A stretch of 13,408 nt of DNA from Caryophanales bacterium UBA3375. Its GTDB lineage: Bacteria; Bacillota_I; Bacilli_A; UBA3375. The stretch covers positions 1 to 13,408 of the forward strand of contig DEQD01000013.1 in the NCBI GenBank assembly GCA_002359095.1. The letters run 5' to 3'. Shown here piece after piece: positions 1 through 5,930 of the stretch (position 1 is the stretch's first letter; every line of letters starts with the position of its first letter). The position numbers and the translations under genes are program-made. The notes under the pieces are model-generated. The model was not told the origin of the DNA. It ran no database searches and worked only from the letters and a program-made list of their open reading frames with translations.

Positions 1-60
1 AAATTTAACCTTATCTTCCGTAGTAGGTTCCATAAATGTGTTATTATAAATTGTAGACAT
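1..60 (-). CDS. 5' end of a leftward gene, product unknown (partial)
   Basis: Reading leftwards, an ATG (complement of 58-60) opens a frame with no stop for the 20 codons available before the window edge; it begins MSTIYNNTFMEPTTEDK. An AAAGGA-type ribosome binding site (complement of about 71-76) lies about 10 bases upstream, which is the main reason to believe the start. The fragment is too short to assign a family and shows no signal peptide or recognisable motif. It is divergent from the gene at 248. Its leader carries an unusual repeat (61-132), so regulation is likely, but the regulator cannot be named. Twenty open codons in AT-rich DNA are weak evidence by themselves. Confidence 0.5.
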   Translation of the reverse strand, partial: MSTIYNNTFMEPTTEDKVKF

Positions 61-132
61 AAATTAGTATCCTTTCTTTATCTAACACTTATATGATACT
101 AATTTTGTCTATTTTTTTATTGAATTAGTATC
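61..132. repeat. Three copies of an 11-bp AATTAGTATC-type repeat in the divergent intergenic region
   Basis: Copy 1 AAATTAGTATC is at 61-71. Copy 2 GATACTAATTT at 95-105 is its perfect reverse complement. Copy 3 GAATTAGTATC at 122-132 matches copy 1 in 10 of 11 bases. Copies 1 and 2 can form an 11-bp stem with a 23-base loop in the leftward transcript. The arm from copy 1 sits between the ribosome binding site and the ATG of the leftward gene. Copies 2 and 3 form a second inverted pair 16-17 bases apart. The set could be operator half-sites for a repressor or a translation-controlling hairpin; the sequence does not decide between them. Confidence 0.6.
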
Positions 133-203
133 AATTTTAAGGTGTCCTACTTTGAATTTCAAAAAAATAAAAGCTATTATATAAAGTATTTTATACATAG
201 ATA

Positions 204-212
204 TGCTATAAT
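204..212 (+). promoter_or_regulatory. Extended -10 promoter for the DUF4234 gene
   Basis: TGCTATAAT is a perfect extended -10 element (TG at 204-205, TATAAT at 207-212). It lies 35 bases before the start codon at 248. No recognisable -35 box is found 16-18 bases upstream, which fits an extended -10 promoter. The ribosome binding site AAAGGAG at 234-240 follows with 7 bases to the ATG. Confidence 0.6.
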
Positions 213-247
213 TAATAGTAATGAAGAAATGATAAAGGAGAAAAGAT

Positions 248-691
248 ATGAATGTTAAACAAAAAAGTCCAGCAATAGTATTATTATTAAATATTGTTAC
301 TTGTGGTATTTATAGTTGCTACTGGATGTATGCAACTACTGAGGATTTACAAAAAATAAGTCCTAATGCTAAATTACCTTCTGGGATTGTAGCATTATTA
401 TTAAACCTCGTTACTTGTGGATTTTATTCTATCTACTGGTACTATGTAGTAGCTAATGCAATTCAAGTTGGATATACAAGTAGAGGAATGCAAAGTCCTG
501 TAAGTCCAAGTAAATACATTATGATTTACTTAGTTGGAATTGTATTAATTTGTTGTTTTTGGGCTGGTCTGATGATCTTCCCATTAATTCCAATGTTCAT
601 TCAAGGAGACATTAACGATTTAATTGCTACTATTCAACAAGAACAGGGTTATGGACAAACAGAAGAACAAAACGATTTTATTCAATACTAA
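248..691 (+). CDS. DUF4234-type small integral membrane protein
   Basis: This 147-residue membrane protein has an obvious internal duplication: LLLNIVTCGIYSCYWMY at about 12-28 and LLLNLVTCGFYSIYWYY at about 50-66, both with the (N)xVTCGxYSxYW core. That core is typical of DUF4234 proteins, whose function is not established. A third, longer hydrophobic stretch runs from about 88 to 118 and is followed by an acidic, polar tail (EEQNDFIQY). There is no signal peptidase site, so it is expected to stay in the cytoplasmic membrane with three or four segments. The start has AAAGGAG 7 bases upstream and a clear extended -10 promoter. A lipoprotein gene follows after 24 bases with its own ribosome binding site, and both precede one terminator, so they are probably co-transcribed. 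The family call comes from the repeated motif; the role is unknown. Confidence 0.85.
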   Translation: MNVKQKSPAIVLLLNIVTCGIYSCYWMYATTEDLQKISPNAKLPSGIVALLLNLVTCGFYSIYWYYVVANAIQVGYTSRGMQSPVSPSKYIMIYLVGIVLICCFWAGLMIFPLIPMFIQGDINDLIATIQQEQGYGQTEEQNDFIQY

Positions 692-715
692 TATTTAATA
701 TTTGGAAGGAATATT

Positions 716-1153
716 ATGAAAAGATTATTTACGATTTTAAGTGTGTTAGTAGTTATGCTAGGTGTTAGTGCATGTGGTAATAAAAACTATACAACTACAG
801 ATATGATTGATGAAGAAACTGCTAAAAGTGAAGGGTTTATCCAATTAGGAGATCAACCCGATAGTGAGGGACGCGTAATTTATTTAAGTCCAGATAGTAG
901 TGTTGGTGTTTTCTTTAAAGATGGGCAGTTCTATTCAGCATACCTTACTCAAGGTACTTCAGTTCAAGTAGTAGCTAAAGATGGTGAGCTATACTTAGCT
1001 GATAATGATGCAAAACAATTAATTAATGATAATGGTTGTTTTATTGATGGAACTAAATATGAAAAAGATAGTCAAGAATGTCAAACAATTTCTTTAGTAG
1101 AAGGAAATGTTAATGATTTTATTAAAGAAAACTTCAAATCTATTGTAAAATAG
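716..1153 (+). CDS. Small secreted lipoprotein, function unknown
   Basis: The 145-residue product starts with a charged n-region (MKR), a hydrophobic core at about 4-16 and the lipobox VSAC. Cys20 is therefore the expected lipidated residue, anchoring the mature protein of about 126 residues to the outer face of the membrane. The mature part is polar and rich in Asp, Gly and short beta-like segments (VGVFFKDGQFYSAYL, VQVVAKDGELYLADN). It has two further cysteines, Cys108 and Cys122, which could form a disulfide. No known enzymatic motif is recognised. A GGAAGGA ribosome binding site at 704-710 supports the ATG. The gene lies 24 bases after the DUF4234 gene and just before a strong terminator, so it is the second and last gene of that unit. 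Lipoprotein status is well supported; function is not inferred. Confidence 0.85.
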   Translation: MKRLFTILSVLVVMLGVSACGNKNYTTTDMIDEETAKSEGFIQLGDQPDSEGRVIYLSPDSSVGVFFKDGQFYSAYLTQGTSVQVVAKDGELYLADNDAKQLINDNGCFIDGTKYEKDSQECQTISLVEGNVNDFIKENFKSIVK

Positions 1154-1160
1154 TTAAAAA

Positions 1161-1192
1161 AAGACTCTAAATTAAGATTTAGGGTCTTTTTT
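1161..1192 (+). terminator. Intrinsic terminator after the lipoprotein gene
   Basis: A 12-bp stem (1161-1172 with 1177-1188, one G-T wobble) closes a 4-base loop (TAAG) and is followed by a T-run to 1192. The A-run just upstream means it could also work in the reverse direction. It separates the envelope unit from the aldolase operon. Confidence 0.85.
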
Positions 1193-1217
1193 ATTACAAT
1201 AATTTAGTAAAATGAAG

Positions 1218-1223
1218 TATAAT
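1218..1223 (+). promoter_or_regulatory. Probable -10 box of the fba-pepV-pepV-ldh operon
   Basis: A perfect TATAAT lies 35 bases before the aldolase ATG at 1258 and just after the preceding terminator. The upstream TG of an extended -10 is absent, and the best -35 candidate (TTACAA, 1194-1199, spacer 18) is poor. The position is convincing; the -35 is not. Confidence 0.5.
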
Positions 1224-1245
1224 ATAAGTGAAAAATAATATTATT

Positions 1246-1252
1246 GAAAGGA
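1246..1252 (+). promoter_or_regulatory. Ribosome binding site fixing the aldolase start at 1258
   Basis: GAAAGGA with 5 bases to ATG 1258. An in-frame GTG at 1228 would add ten residues, but it lies only 5 bases after the likely -10 box and has no ribosome binding site. Related aldolases begin near MSLESMTSML. Confidence 0.75.
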
Positions 1253-1257
1253 TAGTT

Positions 1258-2109
1258 ATGAGTTTAGAATCAATGACAAGTATGCTAAAAAAAGCACAAG
1301 AAGGAAAATATGCTGTTGGTCAATTCAATATTAATAATCTTGAATGGACACAAGCAGTATTAGAAGCTGCTCAAGAAAATAACTCGCCAGTTATTTTAGG
1401 AGTAAGTGAAGGTGCGATGAAATACATGGGAGGAGCTAAAGTAGTTGCTGATATGGTTAAAGCATTAGTAGAAACTATGGATGTTAAACAACCTGTTGCT
1501 CTACATTTAGACCATGGTAGTAGTTTTGAAAGTTGTAAAGCAGCAATCGATGCTGGATTTACATCAGTAATGATCGATGGTTCACACCACCCAATTGCTG
1601 AAAACGTAGAAATGACAAAACAAGTGGTAGAATATGCACACGCTAAAGGAGCTAGTGTTGAAGCTGAAGTAGGGACTGTAGGTGGAAACGAAGATGGTGT
1701 AGTTGGTGGAGTTAAATACGCTGACCCACAAGAATGTTTAATGGTTACTGAAGTAGGGATTGATGCGTTAGCTGCAGCTCTTGGTTCAGTACACGGTGAA
1801 TACCATGGTGAACCAGTATTAGGTTTTAAAGAAATGGAAGAAATTAGAGATCTTACTAAAATGCCATTAGTATTACACGGTGGTAGTGGGATTCCTGAGC
1901 ACCAAATTAAAAAAGCAATCGAATTAGGGCACTGTAAAATTAATGTTAACACTGAGTGTCAACAATCATTTACTAAAAAAGTACGTGAAGTATTAGCTAA
2001 TGATAGTGAAGTTTATGATCCACGTAAAATTATTGGTCCTGGTCGTGATGCGATTAAACAAACTGTAACTGATAAAATGATTGAATTCGGTTCAGTAAAC
2101 AAAGCGTAA
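1258..2109 (+). CDS. fba: Class II fructose-1,6-bisphosphate aldolase
   Basis: This cytoplasmic zinc enzyme reversibly splits fructose-1,6-bisphosphate into dihydroxyacetone phosphate and glyceraldehyde-3-phosphate in glycolysis. From ATG 1258 it has 283 residues, close to the ~285 of Bacillus FbaA, and starts MSLESMTSMLKKAQ like that family. Visible motifs are LHLDHG (Asp85 proton donor, His86 zinc ligand), the class II signature EAEVGTVGG (about 135-143), SVHGEYHGEP (His179 zinc ligand), LHGGSG (His207 zinc ligand, phosphate loop 208-211) and INVNTE (228-233), which contacts the other phosphate. It opens a four-gene operon; the next gene begins 18 bases downstream. A tagatose-bisphosphate aldolase (GatY/KbaY) has the same fold. 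The Bacillus FbaA-like N-terminus, the absence of tagatose or galactitol genes and the glycolytic context favour the fructose enzyme. Confidence 0.93.
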   Translation: MSLESMTSMLKKAQEGKYAVGQFNINNLEWTQAVLEAAQENNSPVILGVSEGAMKYMGGAKVVADMVKALVETMDVKQPVALHLDHGSSFESCKAAIDAGFTSVMIDGSHHPIAENVEMTKQVVEYAHAKGASVEAEVGTVGGNEDGVVGGVKYADPQECLMVTEVGIDALAAALGSVHGEYHGEPVLGFKEMEEIRDLTKMPLVLHGGSGIPEHQIKKAIELGHCKINVNTECQQSFTKKVREVLANDSEVYDPRKIIGPGRDAIKQTVTDKMIEFGSVNKA

Positions 2110-2127
2110 TTACGTAAAAAGGATATA

Positions 2128-3456
2128 ATGGGAATGGAATATAAAGAACAATTACTAGAAAAAACAATTAGTGAAATTCAAAAACAAGTTAGAATTAATT
2201 CAATAAGAGATATTAAACATCAAGAAGAAGGTAAACCTTTTGGTCCTGGTGTTAATAATGCTTTTGACCAGTTTATTAGTTTAGCTAATGAATTAGGATT
2301 AGATACATTTAAAGACCCTGAAGGTTATTATGCATATGCAGAGATTGGTCCAAAAGATGCTGAAATGGTTGGTATTTTAGCTCACGTTGATACAGTAGAT
2401 GTTGGAGATTTATCAATGTGGACTGAAGCTGGACCATTTAGTGGTGATGTTGTTGATGGCAAAATCATCGGACGTGGTAGTTTAGATGATAAAGGACCAT
2501 TAGTTATTAACTTAATGGCACTAGGAGAATTAATTAAATCAGGTTATGAATTTAGAAAACGTATTCGTGTAATTGTTGGTGGTGCTGAAGAAACAACATG
2601 GCAGGGAATTAAAAAATATATTAAAGAACAAGAAATTCCGGCTATGGGATATTCTCCAGATGCCAATTTCCCATTAATTCATGGTGAAAAAGGTCACCTT
2701 CAATTTAGAGTAACAACGACTGGTAGTAATGAATTTAGTATTACTACTAACAATAGTATTAATGCAGTTTGTGATAAAGTAATTTATCAAGGAGCAAACA
2801 TTGATACTTTAGTAGATTGTATTAAAGATGCAACTATTGTTGAAGATAGTATGGTAGTTAGTGGTAAGAGTGCTCATGCCATGGAATGTTTTAAAGGAGA
2901 TAGTGCGATTAATAAACTAGTTAATAGTTTAGATACTAATCATCCTTTAATTGTGTTTGTTAAAAAATATTTAACTGATATTTATGGAAATGATATTTTA
3001 CCTGATACTCAAAATGAAGAGATGCGTCTTAACATTGGTAATATGATTATTAATGAAGACAAAGGTTATATTGAAGTAGATATGCGTTTTCCTTTAGGAA
3101 TTGATGGTCAACCATTAGTTGATAAAATCGAAAGTAGTGTAAAAGAAAATGGTTTAGAGTGGGAATTAATTAAATTCCAAAAAGAGTTATATTTAGAAGA
3201 AACTCATCCATTAGTTACTACATTATTAGATGTATATAATGAAGTAACTAATGAGAATGCTAAGCCACTTACTACTGGTGGAGGAACGTATGCACGTGCC
3301 TTTGATAACTGTTTAGCATTTGGGATGGTGTTTACTAGTCAAAATATGATTGATAATATGCACCAACCTAATGAATGTCTAGAAGTTAAGTTTATTATGC
3401 CAGCTTTAGAAATATATACTAAAGCAATTGTTGCTCTAGATAATCTAACAATTTAG
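2128..3456 (+). CDS. pepV: M20-family (PepV/Sapep-type) dipeptidase, first tandem copy
   Basis: This cytoplasmic di-zinc peptidase is expected to release amino acids from dipeptides. It has 442 residues against about 470 in Lactobacillus PepV. The catalytic set is complete: HVD (His86, Asp88), GRGSLDDKGP (bridging Asp120), GGAEETTW (Glu154 general base, Glu155 metal ligand), YSPDANFP (Asp178) and MHQPNE near the C-terminus (His412). GKSAHAMECF (His250) lies in the inserted lid domain, where PepV has a substrate-binding His. Ribosome binding site AAAAAGGA ends 4 bases before ATG 2128; an in-frame ATG at 2134 (10 bases away) is an alternative. It lies 18 bases after fba and 12 bases before a paralogue, clearly in one operon. 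Exact substrate preference cannot be read from sequence; another M20 peptidase of the same subfamily is the main alternative. Confidence 0.88.
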   Translation: MGMEYKEQLLEKTISEIQKQVRINSIRDIKHQEEGKPFGPGVNNAFDQFISLANELGLDTFKDPEGYYAYAEIGPKDAEMVGILAHVDTVDVGDLSMWTEAGPFSGDVVDGKIIGRGSLDDKGPLVINLMALGELIKSGYEFRKRIRVIVGGAEETTWQGIKKYIKEQEIPAMGYSPDANFPLIHGEKGHLQFRVTTTGSNEFSITTNNSINAVCDKVIYQGANIDTLVDCIKDATIVEDSMVVSGKSAHAMECFKGDSAINKLVNSLDTNHPLIVFVKKYLTDIYGNDILPDTQNEEMRLNIGNMIINEDKGYIEVDMRFPLGIDGQPLVDKIESSVKENGLEWELIKFQKELYLEETHPLVTTLLDVYNEVTNENAKPLTTGGGTYARAFDNCLAFGMVFTSQNMIDNMHQPNECLEVKFIMPALEIYTKAIVALDNLTI

Positions 3457-3468
3457 TTAGGAGGGGAA

Positions 3469-4842
3469 ATGAAAGATAAAATCATTAATCATGCTAACGA
3501 ATTAGTTGATGAAACAGTAAGTAATATTCAACGATTAGTAAGAATTAATTCTGTTCGTGATGTAGAACATCAAGAACCAGGAAAACCTTTTGGTCCTGGA
3601 ATAGATCAAGCTTTTGATGAGTTTTTAGCGATGAGTCAAGAGTTAGGGATGCGTACGTTTAAAGATACAGATGGAAAATATGCTTACGCTGAATTAGGAC
3701 CAGAAGATGGTAAGTTAATAGGTATTTTAGGACACTTAGATGTAGTACCAGTAGGGGATGAATCTATGTGGACTGAAGCAAAACCATTTAGTGGTGATGT
3801 TAAAGACAACATTCTTTATGGACGTGGTAGTTTAGATGATAAAGGTCCAGTTGTTATTAATATGATGGCAATTAAAAACTTACTTGATTTAGGTTATGAA
3901 TTTAAATCAAGAATCCGTGTAATTGTTGGTGGTGCTGAAGAAACAACTTGGGAATGTATTGATAAATATAAAGCAGAACAAGAAATTCCAGTTATTTCAT
4001 TCTCACCTGATTCACAGTTTCCATTAATTAATGCGGAAAAAACATTATACCAATTTGATGCTAAAGCTAAGGGAAGTTATGACTTTAGTGTAGAAGCACC
4101 AGGTGCTTATAATGCTGTATGTGATAAAGCAACATATACAGGAAATAAAATAGAAGAAATTGCTGCTAACTTAGATAAACTAGGTTATAGCTACGAAAAA
4201 ACAAATGATAGTATTATTGTTTCTGGTCAATCAGCACATTCAAAAGACTGTTTTGAAGGAAAAAATGCTATCCTTGGTTTATGTATGGCATTATATGAAT
4301 CAGGTATTCACTCACATGCAATTGATTACTTAGCTACAGTAATTAAAGATGATTGTTTTGCAACAAACATCATGGGTGAAAAATTAGAAGAAGATGTAAG
4401 TGGAGTACTTACATTAAACGTCGGACGTTTAATGATTAAGGATGGTGAAGAAAGTATTGGTTTTGATTCACGTATTCCAGTATTATTAGACGACCAAGAA
4501 ATTAAAAATAAATATAAAGCAAGTGTAGAAAATAGTGGTATGGAATTTATCCAAGTAGATAATATGGATAAATTATATGTACCTGCTGATAGTCCGTTAG
4601 TATCAACGTTACTTGATATTTATAAAGAAGTAACAGGTGATACTAAAGCAAAACCACTATCTAGTGGTGGTGCTACTTATTCTCGTGCTTGGGATAACTG
4701 TGTTGCTTTTGGTTGTGTATTTAGAGAACAAAACATGATTGAAAGAATGCACCAACCAAACGAATGTTTTGAAATAAAATTCATTGCCCCAGCATTAGAA
4801 ATATATTCTTTGGCGTTATATCGCTTAGATCAATTAAATTAA
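3469..4842 (+). CDS. pepV: M20-family (PepV/Sapep-type) dipeptidase, second tandem copy
   Basis: This 457-residue paralogue of the preceding protein shares long near-identical blocks (VRINSxRD, GKPFGPG, PFSGDV, GRGSLDDKGP, RIRVIVGGAEETTW, MHQPNEC). The metal and catalytic residues are all present: His89, Asp91, Asp123, Glu157, Glu158, Asp181, His428 and lid His257 in GQSAHSKDCF. It differs from copy 1 in the lid domain (for example an extra stretch around GYSYEKTNDSI) and in residues beside Asp181 (FSPDSQFPLINAEKT against YSPDANFPLIHGEKG). These differences could change which dipeptides it prefers. A strong AGGAGGGG ribosome binding site begins 10 bases before the ATG, and the gap to the upstream gene is 12 bases. 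The pair looks like a tandem duplication followed by divergence; neither copy is degenerate. It is co-transcribed with fba and ldh. Confidence 0.88.
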   Translation: MKDKIINHANELVDETVSNIQRLVRINSVRDVEHQEPGKPFGPGIDQAFDEFLAMSQELGMRTFKDTDGKYAYAELGPEDGKLIGILGHLDVVPVGDESMWTEAKPFSGDVKDNILYGRGSLDDKGPVVINMMAIKNLLDLGYEFKSRIRVIVGGAEETTWECIDKYKAEQEIPVISFSPDSQFPLINAEKTLYQFDAKAKGSYDFSVEAPGAYNAVCDKATYTGNKIEEIAANLDKLGYSYEKTNDSIIVSGQSAHSKDCFEGKNAILGLCMALYESGIHSHAIDYLATVIKDDCFATNIMGEKLEEDVSGVLTLNVGRLMIKDGEESIGFDSRIPVLLDDQEIKNKYKASVENSGMEFIQVDNMDKLYVPADSPLVSTLLDIYKEVTGDTKAKPLSSGGATYSRAWDNCVAFGCVFREQNMIERMHQPNECFEIKFIAPALEIYSLALYRLDQLN

Positions 4843-4854
4843 TAGGAGTAAAAA

Positions 4855-5796
4855 ATGAAAAATAAAGTAGGAATTGTAGGAACTGGTTTTGTAGGAGCTA
4901 GTTATGGATATTCATTAATTAATCAAAACTTAGTTGATGAATTAGTATTAGTAGATTTAAATAAAGATAACACTGTAGCTAACCGTGATGACATGATTCA
5001 ATGTGTTAACTATTTATCTTGTCAACCAAATGTAATTAGTGGTGATTACCAAGATTTAGCTGATGCTGATGTAATTTGTATTACTGCTGGTGCTAACCAA
5101 AAACCAGGTCAAACTCGTTTAGAGTTAGTAGAAGTAAATGCTAAAATTATGGAAGGTGTAATTGATCAAATTATGGAAACTGGATTTGATGGAATTTTAT
5201 TAATTGCTGCAAACCCAGTAGACGTTATGACATTAGTTGCACAAAAACGCTCAGGATTACCAAAAAACAGAGTATTTGGTTCAGGAACTACTCTAGATTC
5301 TGGACGTTTACGTCACTTTACAGCTGAATACTTAGGTGTTAACCCTGTTGATGTACATGGATACATTATTGGTGAACACGGAGATAGTTCAGTACCATTA
5401 TGGTCAACTTGTACAGTTGGTCAACAACCAATCTTAGATATTATTAATGATTCTAACAATGACTTTAACCAAGAAGGTTTAGATGAATGTTTCGTATCTG
5501 CTCGTGATGCAGCATACCGTATTATTGAAGGTAAAGGAGCTACTTACTACGGAATTGGTTTATGTTTAGCTCGTATTACAAAAGCAATTTTACGTAACGA
5601 AAACAAAATTTTACCATGTTCAGCATACTTAGATGGTGAATACAACCAAAGTGGATTATATACAGCAATACCATGTTGGATTGATGGTAATGGTGTAAGA
5701 CAAATTCAACAATTAGCTATTACTGATGCAGAACAAGCTAAATTTGATCAGTCTTGTGCACAATTAAAAGAAGTAATCAACTCAATTGGTTATTAA
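4855..5796 (+). CDS. ldh: L-lactate dehydrogenase (NAD-dependent)
   Basis: The enzyme reduces pyruvate to L-lactate in the cytoplasm and regenerates NAD+ for glycolysis. Its 313 residues match the family length. Visible features are the Rossmann loop GTGFVGAS (9-16), Asp34 ending strand 2 (NAD preference), and ANQKPGQTR, where Gln82 is the position that distinguishes lactate from malate dehydrogenase (Arg there in MDH) and Arg88 is the loop Arg. Others are AANPVD (Asn120), LDSGRLR (Asp148, substrate-binding Arg151) and IIGEHGDS with catalytic His175. AGGAG at 4844-4848 precedes the ATG by 6 bases, and the gene starts 12 bases after the second dipeptidase. It is the last gene of the operon, followed by a strong terminator. 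Whether it is activated by fructose-1,6-bisphosphate, as many Firmicute enzymes are, is not decided here. Confidence 0.95.
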   Translation: MKNKVGIVGTGFVGASYGYSLINQNLVDELVLVDLNKDNTVANRDDMIQCVNYLSCQPNVISGDYQDLADADVICITAGANQKPGQTRLELVEVNAKIMEGVIDQIMETGFDGILLIAANPVDVMTLVAQKRSGLPKNRVFGSGTTLDSGRLRHFTAEYLGVNPVDVHGYIIGEHGDSSVPLWSTCTVGQQPILDIINDSNNDFNQEGLDECFVSARDAAYRIIEGKGATYYGIGLCLARITKAILRNENKILPCSAYLDGEYNQSGLYTAIPCWIDGNGVRQIQQLAITDAEQAKFDQSCAQLKEVINSIGY

Positions 5797-5833
5797 TATA
5801 AAATTATAATATATTATAATGTAATACACAACT

Positions 5834-5862
5834 AACCACCCTAACGGGTGGTTTTATTTTTT
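5834..5862 (+). terminator. Intrinsic terminator after ldh
   Basis: A perfect 8-bp GC-rich stem (AACCACCC 5834-5841 with GGGTGGTT 5846-5853) closes a TAAC loop and is followed by a T-rich tail. It ends the fba-pepV-pepV-ldh operon. Confidence 0.9.
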
Positions 5863-5886
5863 ATAGTAGTGGAGAACGTTTAATTT

Positions 5887-5895
5887 TGGTATAAT
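5887..5895 (+). promoter_or_regulatory. Extended -10 promoter for glmS
   Basis: TGGTATAAT (TG at 5887-5888, TATAAT at 5890-5895) lies 35 bases before the glmS ATG. No convincing -35 box is present at the expected distance. The implied transcript leader is only about 28 bases, which is too short for a glmS ribozyme. The ribosome binding site AAGGGGA follows at 5917-5923. Confidence 0.6.
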
Positions 5896-5930
5896 ATTAG
5901 TATGTAGATAGATAAAAAGGGGAATTATTT

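Noticed and set aside
1228..1257. Upstream GTG start for the aldolase adding MKNNIIERIV
   Set aside because: It has no ribosome binding site, lies a few bases after the likely -10 box, and the added residues are not typical of the family. ATG 1258 has GAAAGGA at good spacing.
1371..1952. Long minus-strand open frame inside the aldolase gene
   Set aside because: It is an antisense shadow of a strongly conserved gene with no recognisable protein features. Similar shorter shadows in glmS (6432-6629) and enolase (8098-8508) were dismissed for the same reason.
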